This document shows, piece after piece, positions 50,404-60,595 of a stretch of DNA of 64,000 bases. Each line of letters starts with the position of its first letter. Position 1 is the first letter of the stretch. Source of the stretch: Variovorax sp. PBL-E5 (GTDB lineage: Bacteria > Pseudomonadota > Gammaproteobacteria > Burkholderiales > Burkholderiaceae_C). A program made the translations under genes and the position numbers. The notes under the pieces were generated by a model. That model was not told the DNA's origin and did no database searches. It saw only the letters and a program-made list of their open reading frames with translations. The stretch covers positions 4,030,001 to 4,094,000 of the forward strand of contig NZ_LR594671.1 of the NCBI RefSeq assembly GCF_901827185.1, in the 5' to 3' direction.

Positions 50404-51683
50404 ACCGCTCTGCGCCCGCGATCGGCATCGATTTCGGCACCTCCAACTCCGCGGTCGCGTCGGTGCAGGGCGATTCGCTCGCCCGCCTCTTGCCGCTCGA
50501 AGGATCGGCCACGACGATGCCGACCGCGGTCTTCTTCAACGCCGAGGAGCGCAGCACGCATTTCGGCCGTGAGGCGATCGCGCTGTACCTGGCGGGCACC
50601 GAAGGCCGGCTGATGCGCTCGCTCAAGAGCCTGCTCGGCACGCCGCTGATGCAGGACCAGACCGAGATCGGCAACGAGAAGGTGAGCTTCGAGGACATCA
50701 TCGCCCTCTTCCTGCATGAGCTCGCGAAGCGCGCGCAGGCGCAGTTCGGCGCGCCGCCGGCGCAGGTCGTCATCGGCCGCCCGGTCCGCTTCGTGGACGA
50801 CGACGACGAGCGAGACCGGCAGGCCGAAGCCGCGCTGCGCCGGGCCGCGCGCCATGCGGGGCTGGGCGAAGTCCGCTTCCAGTACGAACCTATTGCCGCC
50901 GCGTTCGACTACGAGCGCCGGATCGATCGCGAGGCGCTGGTCCTGATCGTCGACATCGGCGGCGGCACCTCGGACTTCACGGTGGTGCGCCTGGGGCCGA
51001 AGCGCGTCGCACTGGCCGATCGCTCCGGCGACCTGCTGGCCACCGCCGGCGTGCACATCGGCGGCACGGATTTCGACCAGCGGCTCAGCCTCGAATGCGT
51101 GATGCCGCATCTCGGCTTCCGGCACATCGGCCCGCGCGGCCGCGAGGTGCCGAGCAAGTCCTTCTTCGATCTGTCGTCCTGGCATCTGATCAACTGGCTG
51201 TATGCGCCGCGGGCGATCCGGCAGGTGCAGGAACTGCGGATCAACTATGCCGACACGCGGCTGCATGACCGCCTGGTCGACGTGCTCGTGCATCGCCATG
51301 GCCATCGCATCGCCAACGAGGTCGAGCAGGCCAAGATCCGCAGCGGCACGCGCGACGAGGGCGATGGCGTGGCGATCGACCTGTCGTGCGCGCAGGCGGG
51401 CCTCGCGTCCGCGCTCACGGCCCGCGACATGCGGCGGCATCTCGCCACGCCGATCGACAACGTGGTGTCGTGCGCGCGCGATTGCGTCCAGCGCGCGAAC
51501 CTCGGCACCGGCAGGCTCGATGCCATCTACCTGACGGGCGGCTCTTCGGCGCTGCGCCCGTTCCAGCAGGCACTGCGTGACGCATTTCCGGGCACCGAGC
51601 TCATCGAAGGAGATCTGTTCGGTGGCGTGGCTGCCGGCCTGGCCTATGCCGCCGCCGGCGCACGCGCGCCGCAAGCGGCATGA
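50400..51683 (+). CDS. Short Hsp70-family chaperone (YegD-like)
   Basis: An actin-fold Hsp70 ATPase domain of 427 residues without the substrate-binding lid. Motifs are the phosphate-1 [14 protein letters not shown], the connect region [15 protein letters not shown] and the adenosine loop [16 protein letters not shown]. YegD of E. coli (about 450 residues) is the closest known type; its substrate is unknown. The start is a TTG at 50400, the first codon that gives the conserved N-terminus and overlapping the lysS stop by 3 bp. It overlaps the next gene by 4 bp. Confidence 0.85.
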   Translation: MNRSAPAIGIDFGTSNSAVASVQGDSLARLLPLEGSATTMPTAVFFNAEERSTHFGREAIALYLAGTEGRLMRSLKSLLGTPLMQDQTEIGNEKVSFEDIIALFLHELAKRAQAQFGAPPAQVVIGRPVRFVDDDDERDRQAEAALRRAARHAGLGEVRFQYEPIAAAFDYERRIDREALVLIVDIGGGTSDFTVVRLGPKRVALADRSGDLLATAGVHIGGTDFDQRLSLECVMPHLGFRHIGPRGREVPSKSFFDLSSWHLINWLYAPRAIRQVQELRINYADTRLHDRLVDVLVHRHGHRIANEVEQAKIRSGTRDEGDGVAIDLSCAQAGLASALTARDMRRHLATPIDNVVSCARDCVQRANLGTGRLDAIYLTGGSSALRPFQQALRDAFPGTELIEGDLFGGVAAGLAYAAAGARAPQAA

Positions 51684-52189
51684 AGTACCTGGCTGCCTAT
51701 CCCGCGGCGCTGCAGGCCCAGGTCGCGCAGCTGGTGGTGCAGGATCAGCTCGGCGAATGGCTGCAAAAACGCTATGGCCGCACGCACGACATCCGCACCG
51801 ACCGCGCGCTGTACGACTACGTGAGCGATCTGAAGAGCCGTTTCATGCGCAATGCCGAGCCGCTGTCGAAGGTGGTGTTCGACGGCAAGCTGCACGTGAT
51901 CCGCAATGCGCTCGGCACCCACACGACGGTGTCACGCGTGCAGGGCGGCAAGCTCAAGGCCAAGCGCGAGATCCGCGTCGCGAGCCTGTTCAAGGAAGTG
52001 CCGATCGAATGGCTGCGCATGATCGCCGTCCATGAGCTGGCGCACATGAAGGAACGCGCGCACGACAAGGCTTTTTACCAGCTGTGCACGCACATGGAGC
52101 CGGACTATCACCAGCTGGAGTTCGACCTGCGGCTCTATCTGACCCATCTCGACGGCGGCGGCGGCCCGCTCTGGCCGGCCGCAAGCTGA
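51680..52189 (+). CDS. YgjP-like zinc metallopeptidase-fold protein
   Basis: A 169-residue protein with the zinc motif HELAH (residues 118-122) and a third His-containing ERAHDKAFYQLC segment, as in the DUF45/YgjP family. YgjP-like proteins are annotated as metal-dependent hydrolases; E. coli YgjP has been described as a UTP pyrophosphatase, so peptidase activity should not be assumed. ATGA overlap with the Hsp70 gene suggests the two work together or with lysS. It ends 10 bp from convergent nagZ. Confidence 0.85.
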   Translation: MKYLAAYPAALQAQVAQLVVQDQLGEWLQKRYGRTHDIRTDRALYDYVSDLKSRFMRNAEPLSKVVFDGKLHVIRNALGTHTTVSRVQGGKLKAKREIRVASLFKEVPIEWLRMIAVHELAHMKERAHDKAFYQLCTHMEPDYHQLEFDLRLYLTHLDGGGGPLWPAAS

Positions 52190-52199
52190 AGGCCGCTGT

Positions 52200-53282
52200 T
52201 CAGGCTGGACGGCCGGGCAGCGCCATCTCCAGCGCGCGCTGGTAGACGGGAGAACGTCGCAGCGCATCCCCATCGAGCGCCGGCGCACGCGGCAGCAAGG
52301 CCCGCCGGCGCGCCTCGCTGTCGGCATCCGGCCGCCAGCGCCGGCTGCGCCGTGCCGCGGCAAAGCCGTCGAGCAGCTCGTCGAGCACCCTGCCTTCGCC
52401 CACGCTCTGGTTGCACAGCAAGGCGAGATCGCAGCCGGCGTCGAGCGCCGACAGTGCGGCATCGGTGTAGCTCAGCAGTTGGCCGTCGATGCGGCGCGCG
52501 GCCTCCATGCTGAGGTCGTCGCTGAAGACTGCGCCGTCGAAGCCCAGTCGGCCGCGCAGGATCTGCCGCAGCCACTTCGACGAGAAGCCGGCCGGCCGCG
52601 CATCCACCTTGGGATAGATCACATGCGCCGGCATCACGGCCGCGAGGGTGCCGGCCAGCCAGTCGTAGGGCCGGGCGTCGTCCGCCAGGATCGTCTTCAG
52701 CCCGCGCCGGTCCACGGGTATCGCGACGTGCGAGTCGGCCCGCACGAAGCCGTGGCCGGGGAAGTGCTTGCCGCAGTTGGCCATCCCAGCCTGCAGCAAG
52801 CCGTGCATCAGGCTCTTGGCGAGCAGCGCGACGACGCGCGGATCGCGATGAAAGCTGCGATCACCGATCACGCTGCTCGCGCCGTGATCGAGATCGAGCA
52901 CCGGCGTGAAGCTGAAATCGACACCGCAGGCGCGCAGTTCGGCAGCGAGCACGAAGCCGCATGCCGTGGCCGCCTGCGTGGCGCGCATCGGATCCGCCAT
53001 CCAGAGTTCGCCGAGTGCGCGCATGGACGGCAATCGCGTGAAGCCATCCGTGCGAAAGCGCTGGACCCGGCCACCTTCGTGATCGACGCAGATCAGGAGG
53101 TCCGGCCGCAGCGCCTTGATCTCCGCGTTGAGGGCGGCGAGCTGCGCGCGGTCCTGCCAGTTGCGGGCGAAATGGATCACGCCGCCCACCAGCGGATCGG
53201 CCAGCCGCCGCCGGTCGGCATCGTTCAATGCGAGCCCCGCGACGTCGATGATCAGCGGGGCATGCGATGCAGCCTGGGTCAT
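52200..53282 (-). CDS. nagZ: Beta-N-acetylhexosaminidase
   Basis: Cytosolic GH3 enzyme that removes GlcNAc from muropeptides in peptidoglycan recycling. The 360-residue protein has [20 protein letters not shown] at the start, the GH3 motif [14 protein letters not shown] and the nucleophile Asp in [12 protein letters not shown]. The start at 53282 overlaps the acpS stop by 4 bp. It is the last gene of the lepA-to-nagZ operon. Confidence 0.96.
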   Translation of the reverse strand: MTQAASHAPLIIDVAGLALNDADRRRLADPLVGGVIHFARNWQDRAQLAALNAEIKALRPDLLICVDHEGGRVQRFRTDGFTRLPSMRALGELWMADPMRATQAATACGFVLAAELRACGVDFSFTPVLDLDHGASSVIGDRSFHRDPRVVALLAKSLMHGLLQAGMANCGKHFPGHGFVRADSHVAIPVDRRGLKTILADDARPYDWLAGTLAAVMPAHVIYPKVDARPAGFSSKWLRQILRGRLGFDGAVFSDDLSMEAARRIDGQLLSYTDAALSALDAGCDLALLCNQSVGEGRVLDELLDGFAAARRSRRWRPDADSEARRRALLPRAPALDGDALRRSPVYQRALEMALPGRPA

Positions 53283-53674
53283 TCGCGGCGCTCGACGACG
53301 ACGAAGCTCACCGCGAAGTCGGTCTCGTCGGTCACGGTGACATGCGCCGTCAGGCGCTCTGCGTCGAACCAATCCTTGAGGCCGCCGTGCAGCACGATCA
53401 CGGGCTTGCCGCTGCGCTGGTTCGCGATCTCGCACAGCCGCCAGGCCATCGGCGTGCGCATGCCGGTGCCGATGGCCTTGCTGAAGGCCTCCTTGGCGGA
53501 AAAGCGAGTGGCGAGGTAACGCAGGCCGCGCTGCGGCCAGCGCGCGCTGCGCGTGCGCCAGACACCGAGCTCCGCGTCGCTGAGGACGCGCTCGGCGAAG
53601 CGTTCGCCCTGACGCGCGAAGGTGGCGGCGATGCGCCGGACGTCGCAGATGTCGGTGCCGATGCCGTAGATCAT
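53279..53674 (-). CDS. acpS: Holo-[acyl-carrier-protein] synthase
   Basis: Attaches 4'-phosphopantetheine to acyl carrier protein. The 131-residue protein has [14 protein letters not shown] with metal-binding Asp8 and the conserved [15 protein letters not shown] (Glu62). It lies between pdxJ and nagZ, 29 bp after pdxJ. Confidence 0.96.
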   Translation of the reverse strand: MIYGIGTDICDVRRIAATFARQGERFAERVLSDAELGVWRTRSARWPQRGLRYLATRFSAKEAFSKAIGTGMRTPMAWRLCEIANQRSGKPVIVLHGGLKDWFDAERLTAHVTVTDETDFAVSFVVVERRE

Positions 53675-53703
53675 CTCAGCGCCCCCGGCGCCGGCAGCCG
53701 CAT

Positions 53704-54447
53704 CTACTTCGCCTCACCGATGCAGCGCAGGTACTCGCGCGTGGTCGCGGCATAGCCGAGCTCCAGCGCGTCGGCGACGAAGGCATGGCCGATCGACACC
53801 TCGCGCACGCCCGGGACGGCGCGCAGGAATTCGGTGAGGTTCTCGCGGCTGAGGTCATGCCCAGCGTTGACCTCGAGTCCCGCGGCCTGCGCCGCGCGCG
53901 CTGCCTCCACATACAGCTGCAGGACGGCGTCCGCCCGGGAGGTGTTGCGCGAGGCGGCATAACCCTCGGTGTAGAGCTCGACGCGATCGGCACCGACGGC
54001 CTTGGCGGCCGCCATCATGTCCGGCTCCGGGTCCATGAAAAGACTCACGCGAACCCCGAGCGCGCGGGTTTCGGCGATCAGCGGGCGCAGGCGAGCTGCG
54101 TCCTCGGGAAAGCTCCAGCCGTGGTCGCTGGTGGATTGCGTTTCGCTGTCGGGCACGAAGGTCGCCTGGTGCGGACGCAGCTCGCGCACGTACTCCATCA
54201 GGTTGTGGAACGGATTGCCTTCGATGTTGAACTCGAGGCCGGCCCAGTCCTTCGCCAGGAGGGCCGACAGGTCGCGCACGTCCTGCGGACGGATATGACG
54301 CTCGTCGGGCCGCGGATGCACCGTGATGCCATGCGCGCCGGCATCCAGGCACAGCGCGGCGGCAAAGAGCACGCTGGGGATGCCGAGGGGCCGGGTGTTG
54401 CGCACCAGCGCCACCTTGTTGAGGTTGACCGAAAGGAATGTGCTCAT
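53704..54447 (-). CDS. pdxJ: Pyridoxine 5'-phosphate synthase
   Basis: Forms pyridoxine 5'-phosphate from 1-deoxyxylulose 5-phosphate and aminoacetone phosphate. The 247-residue TIM barrel begins [20 protein letters not shown], with [20 protein letters not shown] and [14 protein letters not shown]. The start overlaps the recO stop (ATGA). Confidence 0.97.
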   Translation of the reverse strand: MSTFLSVNLNKVALVRNTRPLGIPSVLFAAALCLDAGAHGITVHPRPDERHIRPQDVRDLSALLAKDWAGLEFNIEGNPFHNLMEYVRELRPHQATFVPDSETQSTSDHGWSFPEDAARLRPLIAETRALGVRVSLFMDPEPDMMAAAKAVGADRVELYTEGYAASRNTSRADAVLQLYVEAARAAQAAGLEVNAGHDLSRENLTEFLRAVPGVREVSIGHAFVADALELGYAATTREYLRCIGEAK

Positions 54448-55214
54448 AGGGCTTGCAGGTCTCTCATCATCTGCCGCGTGCGCAGCGTTGCGACACCGCA
54501 ATGGTAGTTGAGCAGCGTGCGCAGCTGGTTGCGCAGCGAACTGTTGGTTCCGGCATTCATCAGGGCGACCTGGCGCAGCGCGGCAGGAAGCGGCGCGCGC
54601 TCGCCGAGGGTGCGCTCCACCGCCCGCCATTCCGAACCTTCGAGCGCTGCCTCGTCCTGCGCGGCCTGACGCAGGCCGGCTTCCGGCACGAGGGCGTAGC
54701 GCACGTCGTCCTCGAGCGGCGCCAGCGTGAGCGTCTCAGCATCGAGTGCCGGCAGCAAGCCGACTTCGCGCAGCAGCAGCAGCTCGAAGGCGCGAAGGGC
54801 CGCGGCTTGCGTCGCGGCCTGAGCGCCCGCATGGTCGCCGGCCAGCACCTGGACGACGCCGGCGTAGGCGTCGAACAGCGCCTCGTGCGCGTCGTCGCGG
54901 GCCAGCAGACGCAGCAGGAGTTCGTTGAGGTAGTAGCCGGACAGCAGCGCTTCGCCGGTCGGCATCACGTGGCCACCCATCCACTCGGCCGCCTTGAGGC
55001 TCCGGATCTCGGCATCACCGCCATAGGACAGCTGCAGCGGCTGCAGCGGGAGCAGCACCGGCCGGAAGTTGGAGCTCGGTCGCTTGGCGCCCTTGGCGAC
55101 CAGCGCGATGCGCCCATGGTGCCGGGTGAAGACCTCGAGAATCAGGCTCGATTCGCTCCAGTCGTAGCGATGCAGCACATAAGCCGGCTCATGGGAGGTG
55201 CGCTTGACCGCCAT
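54444..55214 (-). CDS. recO: DNA repair protein RecO
   Basis: Helps RecA load in gap repair with RecF and RecR. The 256-residue protein has the N-terminal OB-fold [22 protein letters not shown], then the helical domain with [16 protein letters not shown]. It lies 6 bp after era and overlaps pdxJ. The E. coli zinc site is not obvious here. Confidence 0.94.
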   Translation of the reverse strand: MAVKRTSHEPAYVLHRYDWSESSLILEVFTRHHGRIALVAKGAKRPSSNFRPVLLPLQPLQLSYGGDAEIRSLKAAEWMGGHVMPTGEALLSGYYLNELLLRLLARDDAHEALFDAYAGVVQVLAGDHAGAQAATQAAALRAFELLLLREVGLLPALDAETLTLAPLEDDVRYALVPEAGLRQAAQDEAALEGSEWRAVERTLGERAPLPAALRQVALMNAGTNSSLRNQLRTLLNYHCGVATLRTRQMMRDLQAL

Positions 55215-55220
55215 GCAAGC

Positions 55221-56189
55221 TCATTCATACCCGAAAGATCGCACGCGCGCCTCATCGTCCGCCCAGCCCGAGCGCACCTTGACCCAGAGCTCGATGAAGA
55301 CCTTGGCATCCATCAGCTTCTCGAGTTCCTGCCGCGTCTCGGTGCCGATGCGCTTGATGCGCTCTCCCTTGTCGCCGATCACCATCGCCTTGTGGCCGTC
55401 CCGCTCGACCACGATGGTGGCGGCGATCTTGAGCAGGCGCTTCTGGCCCTTGCGCGCGGGGGGCTCTTCCTCGAACTTGTCGATGATGACCGTCGAGGTG
55501 TAGGGCAGTTCGTCGCCGGTGAGCCGGAACAGCTTCTCGCGCACCAGCTCGCTGGCCAGGAATTGTTCGCTGCGGTCGGTCAGCTCGTCCTCGGCATACC
55601 ACCAGGCCTGCTCGGGCAGGTATTTCTCGCAGATGCCGAAGAGGCGCTCGACATCCTTGGCATTCTTGGCCGACATCGGCACGAACTCGGCGAAGGCGTG
55701 CTTGCCCTGCATGGTCTGCAGCCAGGGCGCGATATCGCCGCGGCGATGGACGTTGTCGAGCTTGTTGGCGATCAGCACCGTCGGAATGCCGGTGCCGAGC
55801 AGCTTCAGCACCCGTTCGTCGGCCGGCGTGAAACTGCCGGCCTCCACCACGAACAGGATCAGATCGACATCCGAGACGGCACCCACCACGGTCTTGTTGA
55901 GCGACCGGTTCAATGCATTGGCATGCAGGGTCTGGAAGCCGGGCGTGTCGACGAAGACGAACTGCGTCGCGCCGAGGGTGCGCATGCCGGTGATACGGTG
56001 CCGGGTGGTCTGCGCCTTGCGCGAGGTGATGCTGATCTTCTGGCCGACCAGTGCATTGAGCAGTGTCGACTTGCCGACATTGGGCTTGCCCACGATGGCC
56101 ACGAGACCGCAGCGCTGCGAGGATGGAGTGCCCTCGGAACCGCCTGGCTCTTCGGGCCGGGTCATGGAAGGGTCGGTTGCGTCGTTCAT
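55221..56189 (-). CDS. era: GTPase Era
   Basis: Essential GTPase that binds 16S rRNA and helps 30S maturation. The 322-residue protein has G1 [15 protein letters not shown]3 DTPGFQ, G4 NKLD and a C-terminal KH domain ([20 protein letters not shown]). The N-terminus has about 20 extra residues ([19 protein letters not shown]) compared with E. coli. It overlaps rnc by 4 bp. Confidence 0.97.
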   Translation of the reverse strand: MNDATDPSMTRPEEPGGSEGTPSSQRCGLVAIVGKPNVGKSTLLNALVGQKISITSRKAQTTRHRITGMRTLGATQFVFVDTPGFQTLHANALNRSLNKTVVGAVSDVDLILFVVEAGSFTPADERVLKLLGTGIPTVLIANKLDNVHRRGDIAPWLQTMQGKHAFAEFVPMSAKNAKDVERLFGICEKYLPEQAWWYAEDELTDRSEQFLASELVREKLFRLTGDELPYTSTVIIDKFEEEPPARKGQKRLLKIAATIVVERDGHKAMVIGDKGERIKRIGTETRQELEKLMDAKVFIELWVKVRSGWADDEARVRSFGYE

Positions 56190-56893
56190 TGGGATGCCTT
56201 CGCGCCGCGCGCCTTGAGCCGGATCAACATGGCCGCCGCGGCGGCCTGCTCGCCGGCGCGGCGCGAGCCGCCGATGCCGCGTTCGCACAGGCCCAGTTCG
56301 GCCACTTCGCACTCGACATCGAAAGTTTGTTTGTGGGCCGCACCCAGCGTCCCGACGACGCGATAGGCCGGCAGCTTCATTTTGTGGCCCTGCAGCCATT
56401 CCTGCAATTCGGTCTTCGGGTCCTTGGCCGCCGCTTCCATGCGCGGATTGATTTCGACCGCCTCGTAAAGGCGATGCACCAGCGCCTGCGCGGGACCGTA
56501 GCCCGCATCGAGGTACACCGCACCGATCAACGCTTCCAGCGCATCGGCCAGGATCGAAGGCCGGCTCGAACCACCCGAGCGCGCCTCTCCTTCACCGAGG
56601 CGAAGCAGCGGTGACAGGGCCAGCTTGATCGCAAGCTGATGCAGCGTCTCCTGCCTGACCAGGCTGGCGCGCACCCTGGACAGATCGCCTTCGGGCAGCG
56701 CCGACAGACGCGCGTAGAGCAGATGAGACACGGCGAGGTTGAGCACCGAGTCGCCCAGGAATTCGAGCCGCTCGTTGTGGTCCGCCGAAAAACTGCGGTG
56801 CGTCAGCGCAAGCTGGAGGAGGCGTCCGTCCGAGAACGAATGCTGGATGCGCGCCTGCAGCGCGGCAAGGCCGCCCTCCGGGGGGTGTTTCAT
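56186..56893 (-). CDS. rnc: Ribonuclease III
   Basis: Cleaves double-stranded RNA in rRNA and mRNA processing. The 235-residue protein has the catalytic [20 protein letters not shown], the second acidic cluster around [18 protein letters not shown] and a C-terminal dsRNA-binding domain ([18 protein letters not shown]). The start follows the DUF4845 stop with no gap. Confidence 0.96.
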   Translation of the reverse strand: MKHPPEGGLAALQARIQHSFSDGRLLQLALTHRSFSADHNERLEFLGDSVLNLAVSHLLYARLSALPEGDLSRVRASLVRQETLHQLAIKLALSPLLRLGEGEARSGGSSRPSILADALEALIGAVYLDAGYGPAQALVHRLYEAVEINPRMEAAAKDPKTELQEWLQGHKMKLPAYRVVGTLGAAHKQTFDVECEVAELGLCERGIGGSRRAGEQAAAAAMLIRLKARGAKASQ

Positions 56894-57250
56894 TCAGTGC
56901 GACTGGCCCTGGTACTTGAGCGTCAGGTAGGCCGGGCCGAAGAGATGGATCTCGCGCTGGTACGCAAACGACACCACGACCTTGTCGCCGACCTTCTGGA
57001 CGTCGAGGTCCTTGCCGGCGACGGAGGTGAAGTCGTCGATGGCCTGGGCGCGATCGAAGATGGCCCGTACCTCGGGGACCGTCGCGCCCTCCGTGGCCTT
57101 GTTGGCTGCCTTGAGAATCGCCTGGTATTCGATCAGCGTCGGAATCACCTGCGCCACGACGACGCCGAGGCAGGCCAGCACGATGGCCACGAACAGCAGC
57201 CCGATGAAGGAGATGCCGCGCTGCTTTTGTTTCGACTCGATTGCTCTCAT
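56894..57250 (-). CDS. DUF4845 membrane protein
   Basis: A 118-residue protein with one N-terminal membrane segment after a basic stretch (RGISFIGLLFVAIVLACLGVVVAQVIP), resembling a pseudopilin-like start, and a small exported domain. This family sits between lepB and rnc in many Beta- and Gammaproteobacteria. The function is unknown. Confidence 0.85.
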   Translation of the reverse strand: MRAIESKQKQRGISFIGLLFVAIVLACLGVVVAQVIPTLIEYQAILKAANKATEGATVPEVRAIFDRAQAIDDFTSVAGKDLDVQKVGDKVVVSFAYQREIHLFGPAYLTLKYQGQSH

Positions 57251-57287
57251 GCTTGCCCTCTTCCCCTCGAATGAAAAATCTGAATCG

Positions 57288-58259
57288 TTATTGGAATCCG
57301 CCGATGCGCTTGAGATTGCCGAAATTCATCCACACGAAGAACGCCCGGCCCACGATGTTCTGGTCCGGAACGAAGCCCCAGTAGCGCGAATCGAGCGAGT
57401 TGTCACGGTTGTCGCCCATCATGAAATAGTGGCCCGGCGGCACCTTGCAGACGACACCCTCGACACTGTAGCGGCAATTTTCCTGATTCGGGAAGGGCAT
57501 GATCTCGGCCTCGGACAGGCCTGCGCGCCGGTTATCGTCATTGAGCAATTTGTGCTGTTTTCCGCCAAGATTTTCCGAGTACTGTTTGAGGTAGCTCATC
57601 GTCTCCTCATCGAAATAGTCGGGCACCGGGTCCTTGCTGATCGGCTGCCCGTTGATCGTGAGCTTCTTGTTGAGGTAGGCCACCTCGTCGCCCGGCACGC
57701 CGACCACGCGTTTGATGTAGTCCATGCTCGGCTTGGGCGGGTAGCGGAACACCATCACGTCTCCACGTGCGGGCGGCGTCCCCTCGGTGATCTTGGTGTT
57801 GATGACCGGAAGCCGCAACCCGTAGGTGAACTTGTTGACCAGGATCAGATCGCCGGTCAGCAGGGTCGGCATCATCGAACCTGACGGGATCTTGAACGGC
57901 TCGAACAGGAACGAGCGCAACAGGAAAACCGCCAGGATCACCGGGAACAGGCCTGCGGTCCAATCCAGCCACCACGGCTGCATGATCAGCCGTTCGCGCG
58001 CCGTGGTGTCGACCTTGTCGACCTGCGTGATGCCCTGACGGGCCAGCTCTTCGCGCCGCTGCGCCAGCGAGGCGTCGAGCGTCTCGGCCGCACGCCGACG
58101 CTTCGGCAGGAAGTAGAACCGTTCCGCCAGCCAATAGATACCCGTGACGACGGTGGCCAGGAAAAGCAGCAATGCGAAGTTGCCTTCGATCGCGCCGAAG
58201 TACCAGGCGCCGATATAGCCCGCAAAGGCCGCGAGGATCAGTGAGGTGAGAAATGCCAT
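57288..58259 (-). CDS. lepB: Signal peptidase I
   Basis: Cleaves signal peptides on the periplasmic side of the membrane. The 323-residue protein has two N-terminal membrane segments, the catalytic Ser in FKIPSGSMMPTLL and the general-base Lys in DYIKRVVGVPGDEV; GDNRDNSLDSRYWG is also typical. It lies 2 bp after the lepA stop. Confidence 0.96.
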   Translation of the reverse strand: MAFLTSLILAAFAGYIGAWYFGAIEGNFALLLFLATVVTGIYWLAERFYFLPKRRRAAETLDASLAQRREELARQGITQVDKVDTTARERLIMQPWWLDWTAGLFPVILAVFLLRSFLFEPFKIPSGSMMPTLLTGDLILVNKFTYGLRLPVINTKITEGTPPARGDVMVFRYPPKPSMDYIKRVVGVPGDEVAYLNKKLTINGQPISKDPVPDYFDEETMSYLKQYSENLGGKQHKLLNDDNRRAGLSEAEIMPFPNQENCRYSVEGVVCKVPPGHYFMMGDNRDNSLDSRYWGFVPDQNIVGRAFFVWMNFGNLKRIGGFQ

Positions 58260-58261
58260 CG

Positions 58262-60073
58262 TTAGTCTTCGACTTGCAGGATGGCGAGAAAGGCCTCTTG
58301 CGGGACCTCGACCGTGCCGATCTGCTTCATTCGTTTTTTGCCCGCCTTCTGCTTCTCGAGCAACTTCTTCTTGCGAGTGATGTCGCCGCCGTAGCACTTG
58401 GCGAGCACGTTCTTGCGGAGGGCTTTGATTGTCTCACGCGCGATGATGTTGACGCCGATCGCGGCCTGGATCGCGACGTCGTACATCTGGCGGCTGATGA
58501 TCTCGCGCATCTTGGAGACGACCGCCCGGCCGCGGTACTGGCTCTGGCTGCGGTGAACGATGATCGACAGCGCGTCGACCTTGTCGCCGTTGAGCAGGAT
58601 GTCGACCTTGACGACGTCCGACGCGCGGTATTCCTTGAACTCGTAGTCCATCGACGCATAGCCGCGAGAGACCGATTTCAGCTTGTCGAAGAAGTCCAGC
58701 ACGATCTCGCCGAGCGGCATCTCGTAGGTCAGCATGACCTGTCGGCCGTGGTAGGCCATGTTCATCTGCACGCCGCGCTTCTGATTGGCAAGCGTCATCA
58801 CGGCGCCGACGTATTCCTGCGGCATGTAGAGATGAACCGTGACGATGGGCTCGCGGATCTCCGACATCCTGCCGATGTCGGGCATCTTCGACGGGTTCTC
58901 CACCATCACCACTTCGCCGTCGTTCTTCATGACCTGGTAGACGACGCTGGGCGCGGTCGTGATCAGGTCCTGATCGAACTCGCGCTCCAGCCGCTCCTGC
59001 ACGATTTCCATGTGCAGCAAGCCGAGGAAACCGCAGCGGAATCCGAAGCCCAGCGCCTGGGACACTTCCGGTTCATAGTGCAGCGACGAATCGTTGAGCT
59101 TGAGTTTTTCCAGCGCGTCGCGCAGCGAGTCGTACTCGCTGGCCTCGGTCGGATAGAGGCCGGCGAAGACCTGCGGCTGGATTTCCTTGAAGCCAGGCAA
59201 GGCTTGCGTCGCCGTGGCGGCTGCGCCACCCGTGCCGGGCTTGATCAGCGTGACGGTGTCGCCCACCTTCGCGGCCTGCAGTTCCTTGATGCCCGCGATG
59301 ATGAAGCCCACTTCACCCGCTTCGAGCGATGGACGAGGCTCCGTCGCCGGGGTGAAGACGCCGAGGTTGTCCGCGTTGTAGGTCGCACCCGATGCCATCA
59401 GCTTGATGCGCTCGCCCTTTGCGAGGCGGCCATCGACCACGCGCACCAGCATCACGACGCCCACGTAGGCATCGAACCAGCTGTCGACGATCATGGCCCG
59501 CAAGGCGGCGTTGGGATCGCCTCGGGGCGCGGGCACCTTGCTGACGATGGCTTCGAGGATCTCGTCGATGCCCATGCCGGTCTTGGCCGAGCAGGGAATC
59601 GCATCGGTCGCATCGATGCCGATCACGTCCTCGATCTCGGACTTCGCATTGTCGGGATCGGCTTGCGGCAGATCCATCTTGTTGAGCACCGGCACGACCT
59701 CGACGCCGAGATCGAGCGCGGTGTAGCAGTTGGCAACCGTCTGCGCTTCGACACCCTGGCTGGCATCGACGACGAGCAACGCGCCTTCGCACGCGGACAG
59801 CGAGCGGCTCACTTCGTAAGAGAAGTCGACATGCCCCGGCGTATCGATCAGATTGAGGTTATAGACCTGTCCATCGCGCGCCGTGTAGTGCAGTGCAGCG
59901 GTCTGCGCCTTGATGGTTATCCCACGCTCTTTCTCGATGTCCATCGAGTCGAGAACCTGTGCTTCCATATCGCGGTCGGCAAGTCCGCCGCAACGCTGTA
60001 TCAAGCGGTCCGCGAGCGTCGATTTGCCATGATCGATGTGCGCGATGATCGAAAAGTTTCTGATGTGATTCAT
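58262..60073 (-). CDS. lepA: Elongation factor 4 (LepA)
   Basis: Ribosome-binding GTPase, 603 residues from the ATG at 60073 (a TTG three bases upstream is also in frame). It has G1 [15 protein letters not shown]2 [10 protein letters not shown]3 DTPGHVDF and G4 NKMD, and the EF4-specific C-terminal end [19 protein letters not shown]. It heads lepA-lepB-DUF4845-rnc-era-recO-pdxJ-acpS-nagZ. Its leader contains an orphan terminator-like hairpin. Confidence 0.97.
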   Translation of the reverse strand: MNHIRNFSIIAHIDHGKSTLADRLIQRCGGLADRDMEAQVLDSMDIEKERGITIKAQTAALHYTARDGQVYNLNLIDTPGHVDFSYEVSRSLSACEGALLVVDASQGVEAQTVANCYTALDLGVEVVPVLNKMDLPQADPDNAKSEIEDVIGIDATDAIPCSAKTGMGIDEILEAIVSKVPAPRGDPNAALRAMIVDSWFDAYVGVVMLVRVVDGRLAKGERIKLMASGATYNADNLGVFTPATEPRPSLEAGEVGFIIAGIKELQAAKVGDTVTLIKPGTGGAAATATQALPGFKEIQPQVFAGLYPTEASEYDSLRDALEKLKLNDSSLHYEPEVSQALGFGFRCGFLGLLHMEIVQERLEREFDQDLITTAPSVVYQVMKNDGEVVMVENPSKMPDIGRMSEIREPIVTVHLYMPQEYVGAVMTLANQKRGVQMNMAYHGRQVMLTYEMPLGEIVLDFFDKLKSVSRGYASMDYEFKEYRASDVVKVDILLNGDKVDALSIIVHRSQSQYRGRAVVSKMREIISRQMYDVAIQAAIGVNIIARETIKALRKNVLAKCYGGDITRKKKLLEKQKAGKKRMKQIGTVEVPQEAFLAILQVED

Positions 60074-60201
60074 CAACGAGAACGCTTAAGTACTTGAATT
60101 GGTTCGTGCGCGGAAAGCGACAGGCAAGAAAAAAGGGCGCGTCCCCGAGAGACGCGCCCTGAACCAACAAGCAATGGCAACTGCAGTAGTTGGAACTTCA
60201 T
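60073..60201 (-). other. Possible 42-residue leader ORF overlapping the lepA start
   Basis: An ATG at 60201 opens a frame of 42 residues (begins MKFQLLQLPLLV) that spans the terminator hairpin and stops in a TGATG junction with the lepA ATG, a coupling arrangement. The frame is read from raw sequence; there is no clear ribosome binding site, and the same ATG overlaps a TACAAT box. Whether it is translated is unknown. It may be coincidental. Confidence 0.25.
60129..60160 (-). terminator. Orphan Rho-independent terminator or attenuator before lepA
   Basis: On the minus strand GGGCGCGTC and GACGCGCCC form a nine-base-pair stem around a TCTCGGG-type loop, followed by six T residues. It lies 56 bp upstream of lepA and 380 bp downstream of the separate degP terminator, so no annotated gene needs it. 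It either ends a short RNA from the region or attenuates lepA transcription. Confidence 0.75.
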
Positions 60202-60595
60202 TGTAGGCAAAAAGGGGGGCGCGTACAGCCGGGCCGAAGCCCCGGAACCGTCGTTGCAGGTCAGCAACATGGAGGTTATGAACAGCTTATCAACACGATC
60301 GGTGGACCGTTTCCTTAACAACTTGTGGGCGATCTGTGGAGCGCCGGTGGACGGGTGCCTCACATCTCGCATGGTGAAGAGAGGGCCCTTGCTTATGCGC
60401 ACTCCGGCGAGGCGACGGAGCCTATTCTACTGAAATTCATCGTTAGCTCGGCAACAAGTTAGTGAATACAAACAAATATAGATCTTCCGATGCGCCAAGA
60501 ATTTTTTATTTCCGTGCTCGCCGTCGTCGCAAAGCTACCAAAAAAGGGCCCCAAACCCGACTGCAGGGTGGGGCCACTTGACGCTGAGCGCCGGA
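60202..60595. other. Intergenic region between lepA and degP with no convincing gene
   Basis: About 390 bases (520 counting the lepA leader) hold no recognisable protein gene. The right part, about 60420-60530, is clearly richer in A and T than the rest of the window. Minus-strand signals are weak: a TAGAAT -10-like box (complement 60424-60429) with TTGCCG 19 bases upstream, and a TACAAT box (complement 60200-60205). A 51-codon plus-strand frame at 60278-60433 and a 109-codon minus frame have no family resemblance. A glutaredoxin gene occupies this place in some relatives; it is absent. Confidence 0.7.
60539..60575 (-). terminator. Rho-independent terminator after degP
   Basis: On the minus strand GGCCCCACCC pairs with GGGTTTGGGGCC, with a mismatch, around a TGCAGTC-type loop, followed by a run of six T residues. 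It lies 21 bp past the degP stop and closes the rpoE-mucA-mucB-degP transcript. Confidence 0.85.

Noticed and set aside
58253..60097. A 614-codon plus-strand frame opposite lepA
   Set aside because: Composition is shadow-like and lepA is unambiguous.
60073..60402. A 109-codon minus-strand frame before lepA taken as a full gene
   Set aside because: It lacks a ribosome binding site and family resemblance, and it crosses a terminator. Only the short 3' part was kept as a possible leader frame with low confidence.
60278..60433. A 51-codon plus-strand frame with GGAGG upstream
   Set aside because: The GGAGG is only 2 bases from the ATG, too close for normal initiation, and no family is recognisable.
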